This document shows positions 8,765 to 18,673 of a stretch of 64,000 bases of DNA, piece after piece (position 1 is the stretch's first letter; each line of letters begins with the position of its first letter). The DNA is taken from NCBI RefSeq assembly GCF_028369065.1, contig NZ_JAQNDA010000004.1, positions 124,001-188,000 on the forward strand. The letters are read 5' to 3'. This DNA is from Marinobacter sp. SS21. GTDB taxonomy: Bacteria > Pseudomonadota > Gammaproteobacteria > Pseudomonadales > Oleiphilaceae. The notes under the pieces are model-generated. The model was not told where the DNA came from, did not search any database, and worked only from the letters and a program-made list of their open reading frames with translations. The position numbers were made by a program, and so were the translations under genes.

Positions 8765-9807
8765 GGTGCCGGGCTCTCCAGCGCTGGTGCGGTCAGCCGA
8801 CGCTCGATGGCTGGCATCACCACCTCGGCCAGCCAGCTGTGGAAATGTCGCAACGCGCCTTGGCGGGCACTGGCATCCACCAGGTATTGAACCGTTCGGG
8901 GAATGTCGCCCAGATACCCGGTCTTGCCGTCGCGGATCGACAGCCGGGCAAAGATGCCGGCGGCCTTCAGGTGCCGCTGCATGCCCATCAACTCGAACCA
9001 CTGGCGGAAGGTGTCGGCGTCGGCATGATGAAGGCCGGCGTCCAGGCTGAGCCGGTGATAGTGCGCGACCCACTGATCCAGCTTGTCCTCGGGCCAGCGG
9101 ATGTAGCAGTCCTTGAGCAGCGACACCAGATCGTAGGTGACCGGCCCGCGCACGGCATCCTGAAAGTCGATGACTCCAGGCAGCTCGGTGCCCGGCCGCA
9201 CCAGCAGGTTGCGGGAGTGGTAGTCCCGGTGCACCACCACTTCCGGTTGCGCCAGGGCGCTTTCCCGCAAATAGGCGAAGGCGGTGTCCAGCAAGGCCCG
9301 TTCGCTGTTGCCCAGTTCCAGCCCCAGCTGCTGGCTCAGCAGCCAGTCGGGAAATAACTGCATTTCGCGGTCCAGCAGCGCGGCGTCGTAGGGCGGCAGG
9401 GTGAAGTCCGGCGCCTCGGTCAGTTGCTGGATACGCAGCAGTTCGGTCAGCGCACCCAGATACAGCGTGTCGGCGCTGTCCAGATTGTCGGCATCGGGTT
9501 CGGTGAGCGCACCCAGCAGCAGCTCATCGCCGAAATCCTCCAGCAGCAGAAATCCCAGCGCCAGGTCCTGCTGGACCAGGGCGGGCACGGCCACCCCCTG
9601 TTGGTGCCAGTGCTGGGCCAGGGCGACAAAGGGAACGCAGTCCTCGTGGCTGGGTGGGGCGTCCATCACAATGTAGGTGCGCCCGGCGTTGGTGACCCGG
9701 AAGTAGCGCCGGAAGCTGGCATCGCCGGAAACCGGCACCGGTTGGGCCTGCTCCAGGCCCGGAAACTGTCTGACCCAGTCGGTCAGCTGTTGCAAGCGGG
9801 TGTCCAT
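8761..9807 (-). CDS. amgK: N-acetylmuramate/N-acetylglucosamine 1-kinase
   Basis: This anomeric sugar kinase gives MurNAc-1-phosphate and GlcNAc-1-phosphate for MurU. The 348-residue protein has the aminoglycoside phosphotransferase fold. VVHRDYHSRNLLV is the Brenner-type catalytic loop with Asp, and GVIDFQDAVRGPVTYDL holds the metal-binding Asp. The N-terminal lobe includes FRRYFRV and TYIVMDAPP, typical of AmgK. It is the first gene of amgK-murU-djlA and is divergent from lptD. The same pair lies beside lptD in Pseudomonas aeruginosa, which supports the assignment. Confidence 0.95.
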   Translation of the reverse strand: MDTRLQQLTDWVRQFPGLEQAQPVPVSGDASFRRYFRVTNAGRTYIVMDAPPSHEDCVPFVALAQHWHQQGVAVPALVQQDLALGFLLLEDFGDELLLGALTEPDADNLDSADTLYLGALTELLRIQQLTEAPDFTLPPYDAALLDREMQLFPDWLLSQQLGLELGNSERALLDTAFAYLRESALAQPEVVVHRDYHSRNLLVRPGTELPGVIDFQDAVRGPVTYDLVSLLKDCYIRWPEDKLDQWVAHYHRLSLDAGLHHADADTFRQWFELMGMQRHLKAAGIFARLSIRDGKTGYLGDIPRTVQYLVDASARQGALRHFHSWLAEVVMPAIERRLTAPALESPAP

Positions 9808-9892
9808 GCGCGGGAGTTCTGTTGTTGGTGATTTGGGGATGATAAAACACGAAAGTTAGCAGAAGCCGGTGGCAGGGGTAAAACGGTTTCCG

Positions 9893-9921
9893 TTAACAAG
9901 GCGGAATGTGCCGTGTAAACT
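9893..9921 (+). promoter_or_regulatory. Candidate sigma-70 promoter for lptD
   Basis: TTAACA (9893-9898) and TAAACT (9916-9921) are separated by 17 bases, close to the sigma-70 consensus in both boxes and spacing. They lie in the only non-coding stretch between the divergent amgK and lptD genes, about 140 bases before lptD. A sigma-E element would also be expected for an envelope gene, but none was clear to me. Confidence 0.5.
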
Positions 9922-10058
9922 AGGGCGCCTCTGGATAGCTCCAGTTCCATTTCTGGTGCGCAGAGACGCTTCGGCGCTTTTCAGAGGCGGCTACCCGAGC
10001 AGGACCGGGCCAGTTGGCTCCGGAACCCCCCAGTTACCAGGACAGGATTGTTGTCACC

Positions 10059-12440
10059 GTGCCAAGTCAGTTGCGAACGCCAAGACGTGCTTGTTGTCGT
10101 GCCGAGTCGCAGCGGCTGACCTTTGCCCTGGCCGGACTGTTGGCGGCATCTCCACTGTTGGCCGAGCCATCGCCCAGCGCGGCGGAACTGGATTGGCGCC
10201 CGCGTGCCGAACTGCCGGCCGAGGTTCGGGATCGCCTGCCGGTGTTTTGCGAGGGCGGTTATCTGCCGTCCACCGGCGGCGGGGCGCCGATGCCAGCCCT
10301 GGGGGGCGTGGCGGCCGGAGATCTGCCGATTCACGCCAGCGGGCTGTCCGCCCGCTATGAGATCGACCGGGAACTCTACCTGACCGGCGATGTCCGTTTG
10401 CGGCAGGGGGCGTTCTCCGTCAGCGGGGACGAGGCCCGCTACGATCAGCGCACCGGCACGGTACAATTAGGCGGTTCCCTGGTGAGTCGGGGCGAGGGTT
10501 TCCTGCTGACCGGCGATGAGGCCCAGTACGATACCGTCTCCGGCCAATTTGCGCTGAATACCGCGACCTTCCTGTTTCATCAGGCCGAAATGCGTGGTTC
10601 CGCGGCAACCCTGGCGCGGCTGTCCGATCAGCAGGTGCTGATCCGGGACGGCTCCCTCACCACCTGCGCGCCTGATCGTAATGACTGGTCCATTGTGGCA
10701 GCCGAAATCCTGCTGGACCAGGCCGAGGGCTTCGGGACCGCTCGCCATCTGCGGCTGGAGGTGAAGGATGTGCCGGTGTTCTACTGGCCCTACGCCAGTT
10801 TCCCCATTGATGATCGCCGCAAGACCGGTTTCCTGTACCCGGCGTTTGGCACCTCCAATACCGGCTCCGGTCTGTTCCTCTCGGTGCCCTATTACCTCAA
10901 TCTGGCGCCCCATTACGACGCCACCCTGACCCCCCAGTACATCCACGGCCGGGGCCTGCTGTCGGAAGCGGAGGGGCGTTACCTGAGCCGCTTTGGCGAG
11001 TCGGTGCTGCAGCTGGGCTACATCGGTAACGACTCCGAATTCAAGGACGAGCACCCGGCCGAGAACGGCCAGCGCTGGGCCCTCGATTTCACCACCCGGG
11101 CCCGCTTCGCCGACGGCTGGAGTGGCTACGGTGACTATTCGGTGGTGTCCGACAACGACTACCTGAGTGACCTCAACCGTTCCCTCGACATCAGCCAGGC
11201 GACCCACCTGCAGCGGCGCGGCGGCATCCGCTATGCCGATGACCATCAGTATTTCGAGGCGTACCTCAACGGTTACCAGACCATTGCCGACCGCATTGTG
11301 GAGAGCAACAAACCCTACGCCCAGTTGCCGGAGCTGCTCTATGGCGGCCGGGTCAACCTGGGGCCGCTGGAAGCCGGTCTGGAGAGCCAGTACAGCTATT
11401 TCTACCGCGACAATGCCGAGCTGACCGGGCTGGACCGCAGTAATGGCCAGCGCCTGCGCCTGCTGCCGGAGCTGGCGTTGCCGTTGCGGGCCTTGTGGGG
11501 CTACACCCGGCCCTCGCTAACGCTGGATCATACCTACTACAAGCTGGAGGATTACGAGCTGGGCGAGCGTCAGTTCGATCGCACCGTGCCGGTGCTGGAG
11601 TGGGACTCGGGGCTGTATTTCGATCGTCGGTTGGCGCTGTTCGGCACCGACTACAATCAGACCCTGGAGCCCCGGCTGTACTACGCCTGGGCCGACGCCG
11701 ACGCCGATCAGGACACTATCCCCGACTTCGATTCGGCGCTGCGTTCCTTCAGTTTCGACGAGCTGTTCCGCCGCAATCGCTTCAGCGGCGGCGACCGGGT
11801 CGGTGACAGCAACCAGCTGACCCTGGCGCTCACCAGCCGTTTCAATGACCTGGAGACTGGCAGCGAGCGGGTCCGGTTCAGCCTGGGGCAGGTGTACTAT
11901 TACGATGACCGGGCGGTCACGCTTGATGGCCTGGGGGCGGATGACCGCAGCGACTCGCCGCTGGCGGGAGAGCTGGTGCTGCGGCCGCTGGATACCCTGG
12001 ACCTGCGTCACTCAATGCTGTGGGAGGTGCGTGACAACGTCACCGAGGAGAGCCGCAGCCAGCTGGTGTTCCATTCGGAGGATTACCGCTACCTGGCCAG
12101 CCTGGGCCACACCTACAGCCGGGACGCGTTCGAACAGTCGGATATTGCCGCGGTTTTTCCGGTCACAGATCAGGTCAGCCTGATTGGCCGCTGGGTCTAC
12201 GACAGCCAGTTGAACCGGACCGTGGGGTCGCTGGCCGGGCTGGAATACAACAGCTGTTGCTGGAGCGTGCAGCTGGTGCATCAGAACTATCTGACCGACG
12301 ACGAGCAGCTGGAAAACCGGGTACTGTTCCAGATTCAGTTGAAAGGGCTGGGCGGCAGCAGCGGTTCGTCCAGCCGGATCTCCGACGCCATCTACGGCTT
12401 CGACGAACGTGAACGTCGGCGATTCGGCGATCAGTACTAG
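10059..12440 (+). CDS. lptD: LPS-assembly outer-membrane protein
   Basis: LptD forms the outer-membrane pore that, with LptE, inserts lipopolysaccharide into the outer leaflet. A hydrophobic signal sequence (LTFALAGLLAASPLLA) is followed by the periplasmic OstA-like domain with CEGGYLPS, DVRLRQG and GDEARYDQRTG. Then comes the beta-barrel with YWPYASFPIDDRRKTGFLYP and a C-terminal NSCCWSV. Cys residues at CEGG, TTCAPD and SCCW provide the disulfides needed for activity. The start is uncertain. No good ATG exists, so I use GTG 10059, and TTG 10014 is the other choice. It leads lptD-surA-pdxA-rsmA-apaH. Confidence 0.95.
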   Translation: MPSQLRTPRRACCRAESQRLTFALAGLLAASPLLAEPSPSAAELDWRPRAELPAEVRDRLPVFCEGGYLPSTGGGAPMPALGGVAAGDLPIHASGLSARYEIDRELYLTGDVRLRQGAFSVSGDEARYDQRTGTVQLGGSLVSRGEGFLLTGDEAQYDTVSGQFALNTATFLFHQAEMRGSAATLARLSDQQVLIRDGSLTTCAPDRNDWSIVAAEILLDQAEGFGTARHLRLEVKDVPVFYWPYASFPIDDRRKTGFLYPAFGTSNTGSGLFLSVPYYLNLAPHYDATLTPQYIHGRGLLSEAEGRYLSRFGESVLQLGYIGNDSEFKDEHPAENGQRWALDFTTRARFADGWSGYGDYSVVSDNDYLSDLNRSLDISQATHLQRRGGIRYADDHQYFEAYLNGYQTIADRIVESNKPYAQLPELLYGGRVNLGPLEAGLESQYSYFYRDNAELTGLDRSNGQRLRLLPELALPLRALWGYTRPSLTLDHTYYKLEDYELGERQFDRTVPVLEWDSGLYFDRRLALFGTDYNQTLEPRLYYAWADADADQDTIPDFDSALRSFSFDELFRRNRFSGGDRVGDSNQLTLALTSRFNDLETGSERVRFSLGQVYYYDDRAVTLDGLGADDRSDSPLAGELVLRPLDTLDLRHSMLWEVRDNVTEESRSQLVFHSEDYRYLASLGHTYSRDAFEQSDIAAVFPVTDQVSLIGRWVYDSQLNRTVGSLAGLEYNSCCWSVQLVHQNYLTDDEQLENRVLFQIQLKGLGGSSGSSSRISDAIYGFDERERRRFGDQY

Positions 12441-12535
12441 CAACCCAGGACATGCGGGCGCGTAGGCGGCCGTGCTGATTCCCGGGTTACCAAACACATT
12501 CATGGCCGTTGCCAATGAAGCAGACAGAGGTGGTT

Positions 12536-13858
12536 ATGAGGGCCAATTGGCGCAGAAGTGTACAAGCGATGGTGTTGATGGTGGTGTGGTTGCTGGCCGC
12601 CGGCGTTCAGGCCGAGCGTCAGCCCCTGGACCGGGTGATCGCCATCGTTGAGGACAACGTCATTCTGCAGTCCGAACTCGATGCCCGGGTCCGCACGGTG
12701 GTGTCCCGGCTGACGGCCCAGGGCACGAACCTGCCGCCTCGGTCGTTGCTGGCGGAGCGGGTGCTGGATCAGCTGATTACCGATTCAATTCAGCTGCAGC
12801 GGGCCGAACAGATGGGCATGCGCATCAGCGACAATGAGCTGAATGAGACCCTGCACTCCATCGCCCGTCGCAACAATCTGTCGCTGGAGCAGTTTGAGCA
12901 GCAGCTCACCGCCGAGGGTCTGACCTACGCCCAGGCGCGGGATCAGATCCGCGAGGAAATGCTGATCAGTCGGGTGCAGCAACGCAGCGTCGGCAACCGG
13001 GTGCGGGTGACCGATCGTGAAGTCGGCAACTACCTGACCGCCCAGGCTAGCCGTCCGGACAGCGGTACCGAGTACCAGCTGGCCCACATCCTGGTGGCGG
13101 TGGATGACTTCAGTGACGACGCAGCGGTGGAACGGGCCCGGGCCAAGGCCCAGCGGCTGCTGAACGAGATTCGCAATGGCCGCGATTTCCGTGCCGCGGC
13201 GGTGGCGGAGTCCGACGCCAGCAACGCCCTGGACGGTGGCGTGATGGGCTGGCGGCCAGAGAGCCAGCTGCCGTCGCTGGTGGAAGACATCGTGCCGACG
13301 CTGGCGTTGAACCAACCGTCCGCGGTGTTGCGCAGCGGCAGCGGCTTTCACCTGATCACCGTGTTGGCGAAACGGGGCGGCGACGCCGAACAGCTGATCC
13401 AGCAGCACCGGGTTCGCCACATCCTGATCCGGCCCACCGAGACGGTGACCGACATTCAGGCCGAGCGTCGTATCCGTGACCTGTACCGTGAACTGCAGGC
13501 GGGTGCGGATTTTGCCGAGTTGGCCAAGGCCCAGTCCGACGATCCGGTGTCCGGTTCCGATGGCGGCAATCTGGGCTGGGTCAACCGTGGCCAGATGGTG
13601 CCGGAGTTCGAGCAGGCGATGGTGGAGGCAGAGCTCGGCGAGCTTAAGGGGCCGTTCCGCTCTCAGTTCGGCTGGCACGTCCTGCAGGTGCAGGAGCGCC
13701 GGCAAAAAGACATCAGCGACCAGATCCGCCAGAGTGAGGCCCGTCAGGCCATATACCGCCGCAAGTTCGACGTGGAATTGCAGGCCTGGTTGCGGGAAAT
13801 CCGTGATGAGGCCTTTGTGGAAGTGAAGGTCGGTGATCACGGGGGCGACAGCGCCTGA
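12536..13858 (+). CDS. surA: Periplasmic chaperone and peptidyl-prolyl isomerase
   Basis: SurA escorts beta-barrel proteins, LptD among them, across the periplasm. A signal sequence ([15 protein letters not shown]) is followed by the chaperone domain ([18 protein letters not shown]). Two parvulin domains come next, one beginning at [13 protein letters not shown] with [13 protein letters not shown], and one at [11 protein letters not shown] with [18 protein letters not shown] choose ATG 12536 because GAGG lies five bases before it and the signal peptide follows directly. In-frame starts at 12509 (TTG) and 12515 (ATG) have no comparable ribosome site. Confidence 0.96.
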   Translation: MRANWRRSVQAMVLMVVWLLAAGVQAERQPLDRVIAIVEDNVILQSELDARVRTVVSRLTAQGTNLPPRSLLAERVLDQLITDSIQLQRAEQMGMRISDNELNETLHSIARRNNLSLEQFEQQLTAEGLTYAQARDQIREEMLISRVQQRSVGNRVRVTDREVGNYLTAQASRPDSGTEYQLAHILVAVDDFSDDAAVERARAKAQRLLNEIRNGRDFRAAAVAESDASNALDGGVMGWRPESQLPSLVEDIVPTLALNQPSAVLRSGSGFHLITVLAKRGGDAEQLIQQHRVRHILIRPTETVTDIQAERRIRDLYRELQAGADFAELAKAQSDDPVSGSDGGNLGWVNRGQMVPEFEQAMVEAELGELKGPFRSQFGWHVLQVQERRQKDISDQIRQSEARQAIYRRKFDVELQAWLREIRDEAFVEVKVGDHGGDSA

Positions 13859-14868
13859 TGCCCCGGCCTGTCACCCTCGCCCTCACCGCCGGAGAGCCGG
13901 CCGGCGTTGGCCCGGAACTGTGTCTGCAGCTGGCGCAGGCGCAGCGCAGTGCCGGTCTGGTGGTCATTGCCAGTCATGACCTGCTGCAGCAGCGGGCCCA
14001 GACGCTGGGCCTGAACGTGACCCTGGTGCCCTGGCAGCCGGGGGCCACGGCGGTGACGGAAGCCGGCCAGCTGTCGGTGTACCATGTGCCGGGACTGGTC
14101 AGCAGCCGCGCCGGCCACCTGGATGCCGGCAACAGCCGTTATGTGCTCGATACCCTCCGCGAAGCCTGTCAGGGCTGCCTCAACGGCCGTTTCGACGGCA
14201 TGGTGACCGCGCCGGTACACAAGGGCGTGATCAACGAGGCCGGCATCGCCTTCAGCGGCCACACCGAATTCCTCCAGGCCATGTGCGGGGTCGAGCGGGT
14301 GGTGATGATGCTGGCCACCGAGGAGCTGCGGGTGGCCCTGGTCACCACCCACCTGCCGCTGAAAGACGTGGCTGCGGCGGTGACACCGGAGCGGCTGAGC
14401 CAGGTGGCCCGCATCCTGGATCAGGACCTGCGCCGCTTTTTCGGCATCGACCGGCCGCGCATCCTGGTGGCCGGACTCAATCCCCATGCCGGCGAGGGTG
14501 GTCATCTGGGACGGGAGGAACTGGAGGTGATCGAACCGACCCTGGCCGCCCTGCGCGGCGAAGGCCTGCAGCTGACCGGGCCGCTGCCGGCTGATACCCT
14601 GTTTACCCCTCACTGGCTGCGGGAGGCGGACGCGGTGTTGGCCATGTATCACGATCAGGGGCTGCCGGTGCTCAAGTACCAGGGCTTCGGCAGGGCGGTC
14701 AACATTACCCTGGGGCTGCCCATCGTGCGGACCTCGGTGGATCATGGCACCGCCCTGGATCTGGCCGGAACCGGCCGCGCCGATGCCGGCAGCCTGCACA
14801 CCGCCATTGCGGTGGCTCAGCAGATGGCGCGCTGCCATCGTGCCCAACCGTCTGGAGAATCCCCATGA
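13858..14868 (+). CDS. pdxA: 4-hydroxythreonine-4-phosphate dehydrogenase
   Basis: This enzyme oxidises 4-phosphohydroxy-threonine in the DXP-dependent route to pyridoxal phosphate. The 336 residues have the family length. [14 protein letters not shown] is at the N-terminus, [14 protein letters not shown] and FSGHTEFL hold substrate residues, and [15 protein letters not shown] and [13 protein letters not shown] hold the metal-binding His residues. Its ATG overlaps the surA stop by one base (TGATG), and its own stop overlaps rsmA as ATGA, so translation is coupled along the operon. Confidence 0.97.
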   Translation: MPRPVTLALTAGEPAGVGPELCLQLAQAQRSAGLVVIASHDLLQQRAQTLGLNVTLVPWQPGATAVTEAGQLSVYHVPGLVSSRAGHLDAGNSRYVLDTLREACQGCLNGRFDGMVTAPVHKGVINEAGIAFSGHTEFLQAMCGVERVVMMLATEELRVALVTTHLPLKDVAAAVTPERLSQVARILDQDLRRFFGIDRPRILVAGLNPHAGEGGHLGREELEVIEPTLAALRGEGLQLTGPLPADTLFTPHWLREADAVLAMYHDQGLPVLKYQGFGRAVNITLGLPIVRTSVDHGTALDLAGTGRADAGSLHTAIAVAQQMARCHRAQPSGESP

Positions 14869-15701
14869 GTCGCAAGGCCGGGCATCAAGCCCGTAAACGT
14901 TTTGGCCAGAACTTCCTGCACGATCCGGGGGTGATCGAACGCATCGTCCGTGCCATCAATCCCCAGCCGGACGACGCCATGGTGGAGATCGGTCCGGGCC
15001 TCGGCGCGCTGACCGAGGAGATCCTGGCGGTCAATCCCGCGTTGCAGGTGGTGGAGCTGGATCGGGACCTGATTCCGGTGCTGCGCACCAAGTTTTTCAA
15101 TTACCCGCAGTTCCGCATCCACGAAGCCGACGCGTTAAAGTTCGACTTCCGTCAGCTGGTCGCGGAGCGGCCGTTGCGCATCGTCGGCAACCTGCCGTAC
15201 AACATCTCCACGCCGCTGATTTTCCACCTGCTCAGTCAATCGGGTGTGGTGCAGGACATGCATTTCATGCTGCAGAAGGAAGTGGTGCAGCGGCTGGCGG
15301 CGGTGTCCGGCGACAACCATTACGGCCGCCTCGGCATCATGGCGCAGTATTTCTGCAAGGTGCTGCCGCTGTTCGAGGTCGGTCCCGGGGCGTTCCGGCC
15401 CGCACCCAAGGTGGACTCGGCCATCGTCCGGCTGGTGCCCCACCAGACCTTGCCACACCCGGCCCAGGACCTTGGGGTGCTGCAAATGGTGGTGCGTACC
15501 GCCTTCAATGCCCGCCGCAAGACCCTGCGCAAGGCCCTGGGCGGCGTGGTGTCGGTGGCCCAGTTGCAGGCGCTGGAGATCGATGATGGCCTGCGCCCGG
15601 AGAATCTGACCCTGGCCCAGTACGTGGCCATTGCCGACACCGTGGCCGCCGCGCAAACGGCTACGGGCGATGAAGGAGCGGGGGAGCGCGAACCGTCATG
15701 A
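14865..15701 (+). CDS. rsmA: 16S rRNA dimethyladenosine transferase
   Basis: RsmA (KsgA) dimethylates two adenines in helix 45 of 16S rRNA late in small-subunit assembly. The 278-residue protein begins with a basic segment and [24 protein letters not shown] is the SAM-binding motif [12 protein letters not shown] is motif II, and [15 protein letters not shown] is the target-base motif [14 protein letters not shown] marks the C-terminal domain. It overlaps both pdxA and apaH by four bases. ApaG, which lies between ksgA and apaH in many relatives, is absent here. Confidence 0.97.
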   Translation: MSRKAGHQARKRFGQNFLHDPGVIERIVRAINPQPDDAMVEIGPGLGALTEEILAVNPALQVVELDRDLIPVLRTKFFNYPQFRIHEADALKFDFRQLVAERPLRIVGNLPYNISTPLIFHLLSQSGVVQDMHFMLQKEVVQRLAAVSGDNHYGRLGIMAQYFCKVLPLFEVGPGAFRPAPKVDSAIVRLVPHQTLPHPAQDLGVLQMVVRTAFNARRKTLRKALGGVVSVAQLQALEIDDGLRPENLTLAQYVAIADTVAAAQTATGDEGAGEREPS

Positions 15702-16498
15702 CCGACTACGCCATCGGCGACATTCAGGGATGCTACGACCGTCTGCGGTCGGTGCTCGACAAGGTGGCTTTTTCGCCGTCCCGGGATTGTCTGTGGGTGG
15801 CGGGAGATCTGATCAACCGCGGTCCGGCGTCGCTGGAAACCCTGCGCTTCCTGGAAGGTCTCGGCGGCGCGACCACCGTGGTGCTGGGCAACCACGATCT
15901 GCACCTGCTGGCGGTGGCCCTCGGTGGCCACCAGACCCGCAGGAAGGACACCCTGGCGGATATTCTCGAGTCGCCCGATCACGACCGCCTGGTGGCCTGG
16001 TTGCGTCAGCAGCGGCTGTGTCTGTACGATCGCGACCGGCACCTGTTCATGGCCCATGCCGGTCTGCCCCACATCTGGAGCCTTGATCAGGCCCAAGCCC
16101 TGGGCCGGGAAGTGGAAGCGGTCATTCGTGGTCCCCAGGCCCGGGACTACTTTACCCACATGTACGGCAACCGGCCGGCCTGCTGGCACGACGGTCTGAC
16201 GGGCATCGATCGCTGGCGGGCGATTACCAATTACTTCACCCGGATGCGCTTCGTGGCGGAGGATGGCACCCTGGAGCTGGCCACCAAGGAATCCGCCGAC
16301 GCCGCTCCGGGCGGCTTCGCGCCCTGGTTCCGTTACCCCCGTCACGATAACGTCAAGGTGATTTTCGGGCACTGGGCCGCGCTGGAGGGGCGTACCGGCA
16401 GTGAGCAGTTCATTGGCCTGGATACCGGCTGTGTCTGGGGCGGTGCCCTCACCATCATGAACCTGGACAGCGGGGAGCGAATTCATTGTGACTGCTGA
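15698..16498 (+). CDS. apaH: Symmetrical diadenosine tetraphosphatase
   Basis: ApaH splits Ap4A to two ADP and removes Np4 caps from RNA. The 266-residue PPP-family phosphatase shows the metal-binding motifs in order: [16 protein letters not shown] and GNHDLHLLA, followed by [11 protein letters not shown] and FGHWAALEG. The length is as expected. It starts within the rsmA stop (ATGA), and its 3' end overlaps the DUF423 gene by 11 bases. Confidence 0.96.
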   Translation: MTDYAIGDIQGCYDRLRSVLDKVAFSPSRDCLWVAGDLINRGPASLETLRFLEGLGGATTVVLGNHDLHLLAVALGGHQTRRKDTLADILESPDHDRLVAWLRQQRLCLYDRDRHLFMAHAGLPHIWSLDQAQALGREVEAVIRGPQARDYFTHMYGNRPACWHDGLTGIDRWRAITNYFTRMRFVAEDGTLELATKESADAAPGGFAPWFRYPRHDNVKVIFGHWAALEGRTGSEQFIGLDTGCVWGGALTIMNLDSGERIHCDC

Positions 16499-16880
16499 AC
16501 GCTTGTCGCTGCCGCGTTTTCCCCTGGTCACGGGGGCGCTGCTGGCCTTGCTGGCGGTGATGGCCGGCGCCTTCGGCGCCCATGGCCTGCGGGCGCTGGT
16601 GACGGAACGGGGGCTTGAGGTGTTCCACACCGCCGTCAGCTATCAGGTATACCATTCGCTAGCGTTAATCCTGGTGGCAATGCTGGTAGCCTTGGGTGGC
16701 CCCCGGCGCTGGCTGCTGGCGGCGGCCGGGTTTTTCCTGGCCGGAATCCTGCTATTCAGTGGCAGTCTGTACCTGCTGGTATTGACCGGGCTGAGCTGGC
16801 TGGGGCCGGTCACCCCGCTGGGTGGATTGTGTTTTATGATTGGCTGGGGGCTGGTTGTTGTGGCCGGGCTCCGGCGTTGA
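16488..16880 (+). CDS. DUF423 family inner-membrane protein
   Basis: The 130-residue hydrophobic protein has about four membrane segments. The family signature AFGAHGLRALVTERGLEVFH is at residues 27-46, and TPLGGLCFMIGWGLVV is near the C-terminus, as in the YgdD-type DUF423 family. The function of this family is not known. The start is GTG 16488, inside the end of apaH, so translation is probably coupled. It is followed after 16 bases by thiS. Confidence 0.85.
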   Translation: MTAERLSLPRFPLVTGALLALLAVMAGAFGAHGLRALVTERGLEVFHTAVSYQVYHSLALILVAMLVALGGPRRWLLAAAGFFLAGILLFSGSLYLLVLTGLSWLGPVTPLGGLCFMIGWGLVVVAGLRR

Positions 16881-16896
16881 ACGATAGAGTGTCCGA

Positions 16897-17100
16897 ATGA
16901 TGAATATTCACGTAAACGGCGACGCCATGGAACTGGCCGAGCCGGCGACCATCGCCACCCTGCTGGAGCGCCTGGCGCTGCAGGGCAAGCGGTTGGCGGT
17001 GGAAGTCAACGAAGAGATCGTGCCCCGCAGCCAGCACGGTGACTACCGGCTCAGTGCCGGTGACCGGGTGGAAGTGGTGCACGCCATCGGCGGCGGTTGA
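16897..17100 (+). CDS. thiS: Sulfur carrier protein ThiS
   Basis: ThiS carries sulfur as a C-terminal thiocarboxylate for thiazole formation in thiamine synthesis. The 67-residue ubiquitin-like protein ends IGGG after VEVVHA, and the terminal Gly-Gly is the site of adenylation and sulfur loading. MNIHVNGDAMEL is the first beta-strand. Two adjacent ATG codons (16897 and 16900) are possible starts. ThiG follows 101 bases later. I saw no thi-box riboswitch in front of either gene. Confidence 0.93.
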   Translation: MMNIHVNGDAMELAEPATIATLLERLALQGKRLAVEVNEEIVPRSQHGDYRLSAGDRVEVVHAIGGG

Positions 17101-17201
17101 CCGCGGCCGCCCAACCTTTTACCGATGCCCGGCAGAGCGGTTAAACGCAGCGCTCAGCGCCCTGCCGAGGGTCCCCGTCCAACGATCTAATCAGGTGTAC
17201 C

Positions 17202-18011
17202 ATGACCAACGTTGCCGCCCCATCTTTGCCCGAAGACAAACCGCTGGTACTCGCCGGCCGGACCTATCAGTCCCGGCTGCTGGTGGGCACCGGCAAGTAC
17301 CGTGACCTGGCCGAATCCGCGCAGGCCATAGAGACCAGCGGGGCGGAAATCGTCACCGTGGCAGTTCGCCGCACCAACCTTGGCCAGAACCCGGATGAGC
17401 CCAACCTGCTGGATGTGATCTCGCCGGAGCGCTACACCATCCTGCCCAACACCGCCGGCTGTTACACCGCCAAGGATGCCGTGCGCACCTGCCGACTGGC
17501 GCGGGAACTGCTTGATGGCCACAACCTGGTCAAGCTGGAGGTGCTGGGGGAGGAAAAGACCCTGTACCCGAACATGACCGAAACCCTGGTGGCGGCGGAA
17601 GAACTGATCAAGGACGGTTTCCAGATCATGGTGTACTGCTCCGACGATCCGCTGCTGGCGAAACGGCTGGAAGAGATGGGCTGTATCGCCATCATGCCGC
17701 TTGGCGCCCCCATTGGCTCCGGTCTGGGCATCCAGAACCGCTACAACATCCGCCTGATCGTCGAGAATGCCCGGGTGCCGGTGCTGGTGGATGCCGGCGT
17801 GGGCACCGCCTCCGACGCTACCATCGCCATGGAGCTGGGCTGTGATGGTGTGCTGATGAACACCGCAATTGCCCAGGCCAGGGATCCGATCCGTATGGCC
17901 AACGCCATGCGCCTGGCCATCGAATCCGGCCGCGAGGCCTGGCTGGCGGGGCGGATGCCCAAGAAGCTCTACGCCAGTGCCTCGTCGCCGCTGGATGGCA
18001 CCTTTTTCTGA
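17202..18011 (+). CDS. thiG: Thiazole synthase
   Basis: ThiG forms the thiazole phosphate ring from deoxyxylulose phosphate, dehydroglycine and the sulfur on ThiS. The 269-residue TIM barrel shows [39 protein letters not shown] with the Schiff-base Lys region, [13 protein letters not shown] and [13 protein letters not shown] in the phosphate site. It is preceded by thiS. The 100 bases between them hold no gene. No ThiE, ThiF or ThiH is in the window. Confidence 0.96.
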   Translation: MTNVAAPSLPEDKPLVLAGRTYQSRLLVGTGKYRDLAESAQAIETSGAEIVTVAVRRTNLGQNPDEPNLLDVISPERYTILPNTAGCYTAKDAVRTCRLARELLDGHNLVKLEVLGEEKTLYPNMTETLVAAEELIKDGFQIMVYCSDDPLLAKRLEEMGCIAIMPLGAPIGSGLGIQNRYNIRLIVENARVPVLVDAGVGTASDATIAMELGCDGVLMNTAIAQARDPIRMANAMRLAIESGREAWLAGRMPKKLYASASSPLDGTFF

Positions 18012-18060
18012 GCCCATCCAACCCTTTTGACCGCTCTGACCCTGGACACGCTGTATCGCC

Positions 18061-18651
18061 ATGACAGAAAAACAACAAAGCCGTCAGGAAGTCATCCTGC
18101 AAGCCCTGGCCAGTCTGCTGGAAACCGACCCCGGCGCCCGCATCACCACGGCGGGCCTGGCCCGTACCGTTGGCGTGACTGAGGCGGCGCTCTATCGCCA
18201 CTTTCCCAGCAAGCGCAAGATGTTCGAGGGTCTCATTGAGTTCGCCGAGGACACGGTGTTCTCCCGCTGCCAGCTGATCCTGCAGGAGCAAAGCGAGGCC
18301 CCGATCCGGTTGCGCCAGCTGGTGCACCTGTTGCTGGTGTTCGCCGAGCGCAACCCGGGGCTGACCCGGGTGCTGACCGGCGATGCCCTGATGGGTGAGG
18401 ACGAGGCCTTGCGCCGGCGCGCCTCCCAGTTCTTCGAACGGCTGGAAACCCAGATCCGTCAGGTCATCAAGGAGGGCGAGATTCGCCAGGGCCTGCGGCC
18501 CAATGGCAGCGCCACCCGCGCCGCCGACTGGGTGTTGGTGTTTGTCGAGGGCCGGCTGCAGCGCTTCGTGCGGTCGTCCTTCGAGCGTCAGCCCACGGCC
18601 CACTTCGACGCTGCCTGGCCGGTGCTGGTGGACGGCGTCTGGCAGGGCTGA
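18061..18651 (+). CDS. slmA: Nucleoid occlusion factor SlmA (TetR fold)
   Basis: SlmA binds palindromic chromosomal sites and blocks FtsZ assembly over the nucleoid. The 196-residue protein has an N-terminal TetR helix-turn-helix (ITTAGLARTVGVTEAALYRH, then FPSKRKMFEGLIEF). The C-terminal dimer domain includes LVFAERNPGLTRVLTGDAL, a segment very characteristic of SlmA rather than of general TetR repressors. The size agrees. It lies 49 bases after thiG and converges on the phosphatase gene. Confidence 0.92.
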   Translation: MTEKQQSRQEVILQALASLLETDPGARITTAGLARTVGVTEAALYRHFPSKRKMFEGLIEFAEDTVFSRCQLILQEQSEAPIRLRQLVHLLLVFAERNPGLTRVLTGDALMGEDEALRRRASQFFERLETQIRQVIKEGEIRQGLRPNGSATRAADWVLVFVEGRLQRFVRSSFERQPTAHFDAAWPVLVDGVWQG

Positions 18652-18673
18652 GGCCGTCCCGCGCCGGTGACGA

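Noticed and set aside
16881..17201. Possible thiamine (TPP) riboswitch near thiS and thiG
   Set aside because: I looked for the conserved CUGAGA and ACCUGA elements in the expected order with room for the fold and did not find a convincing pair.
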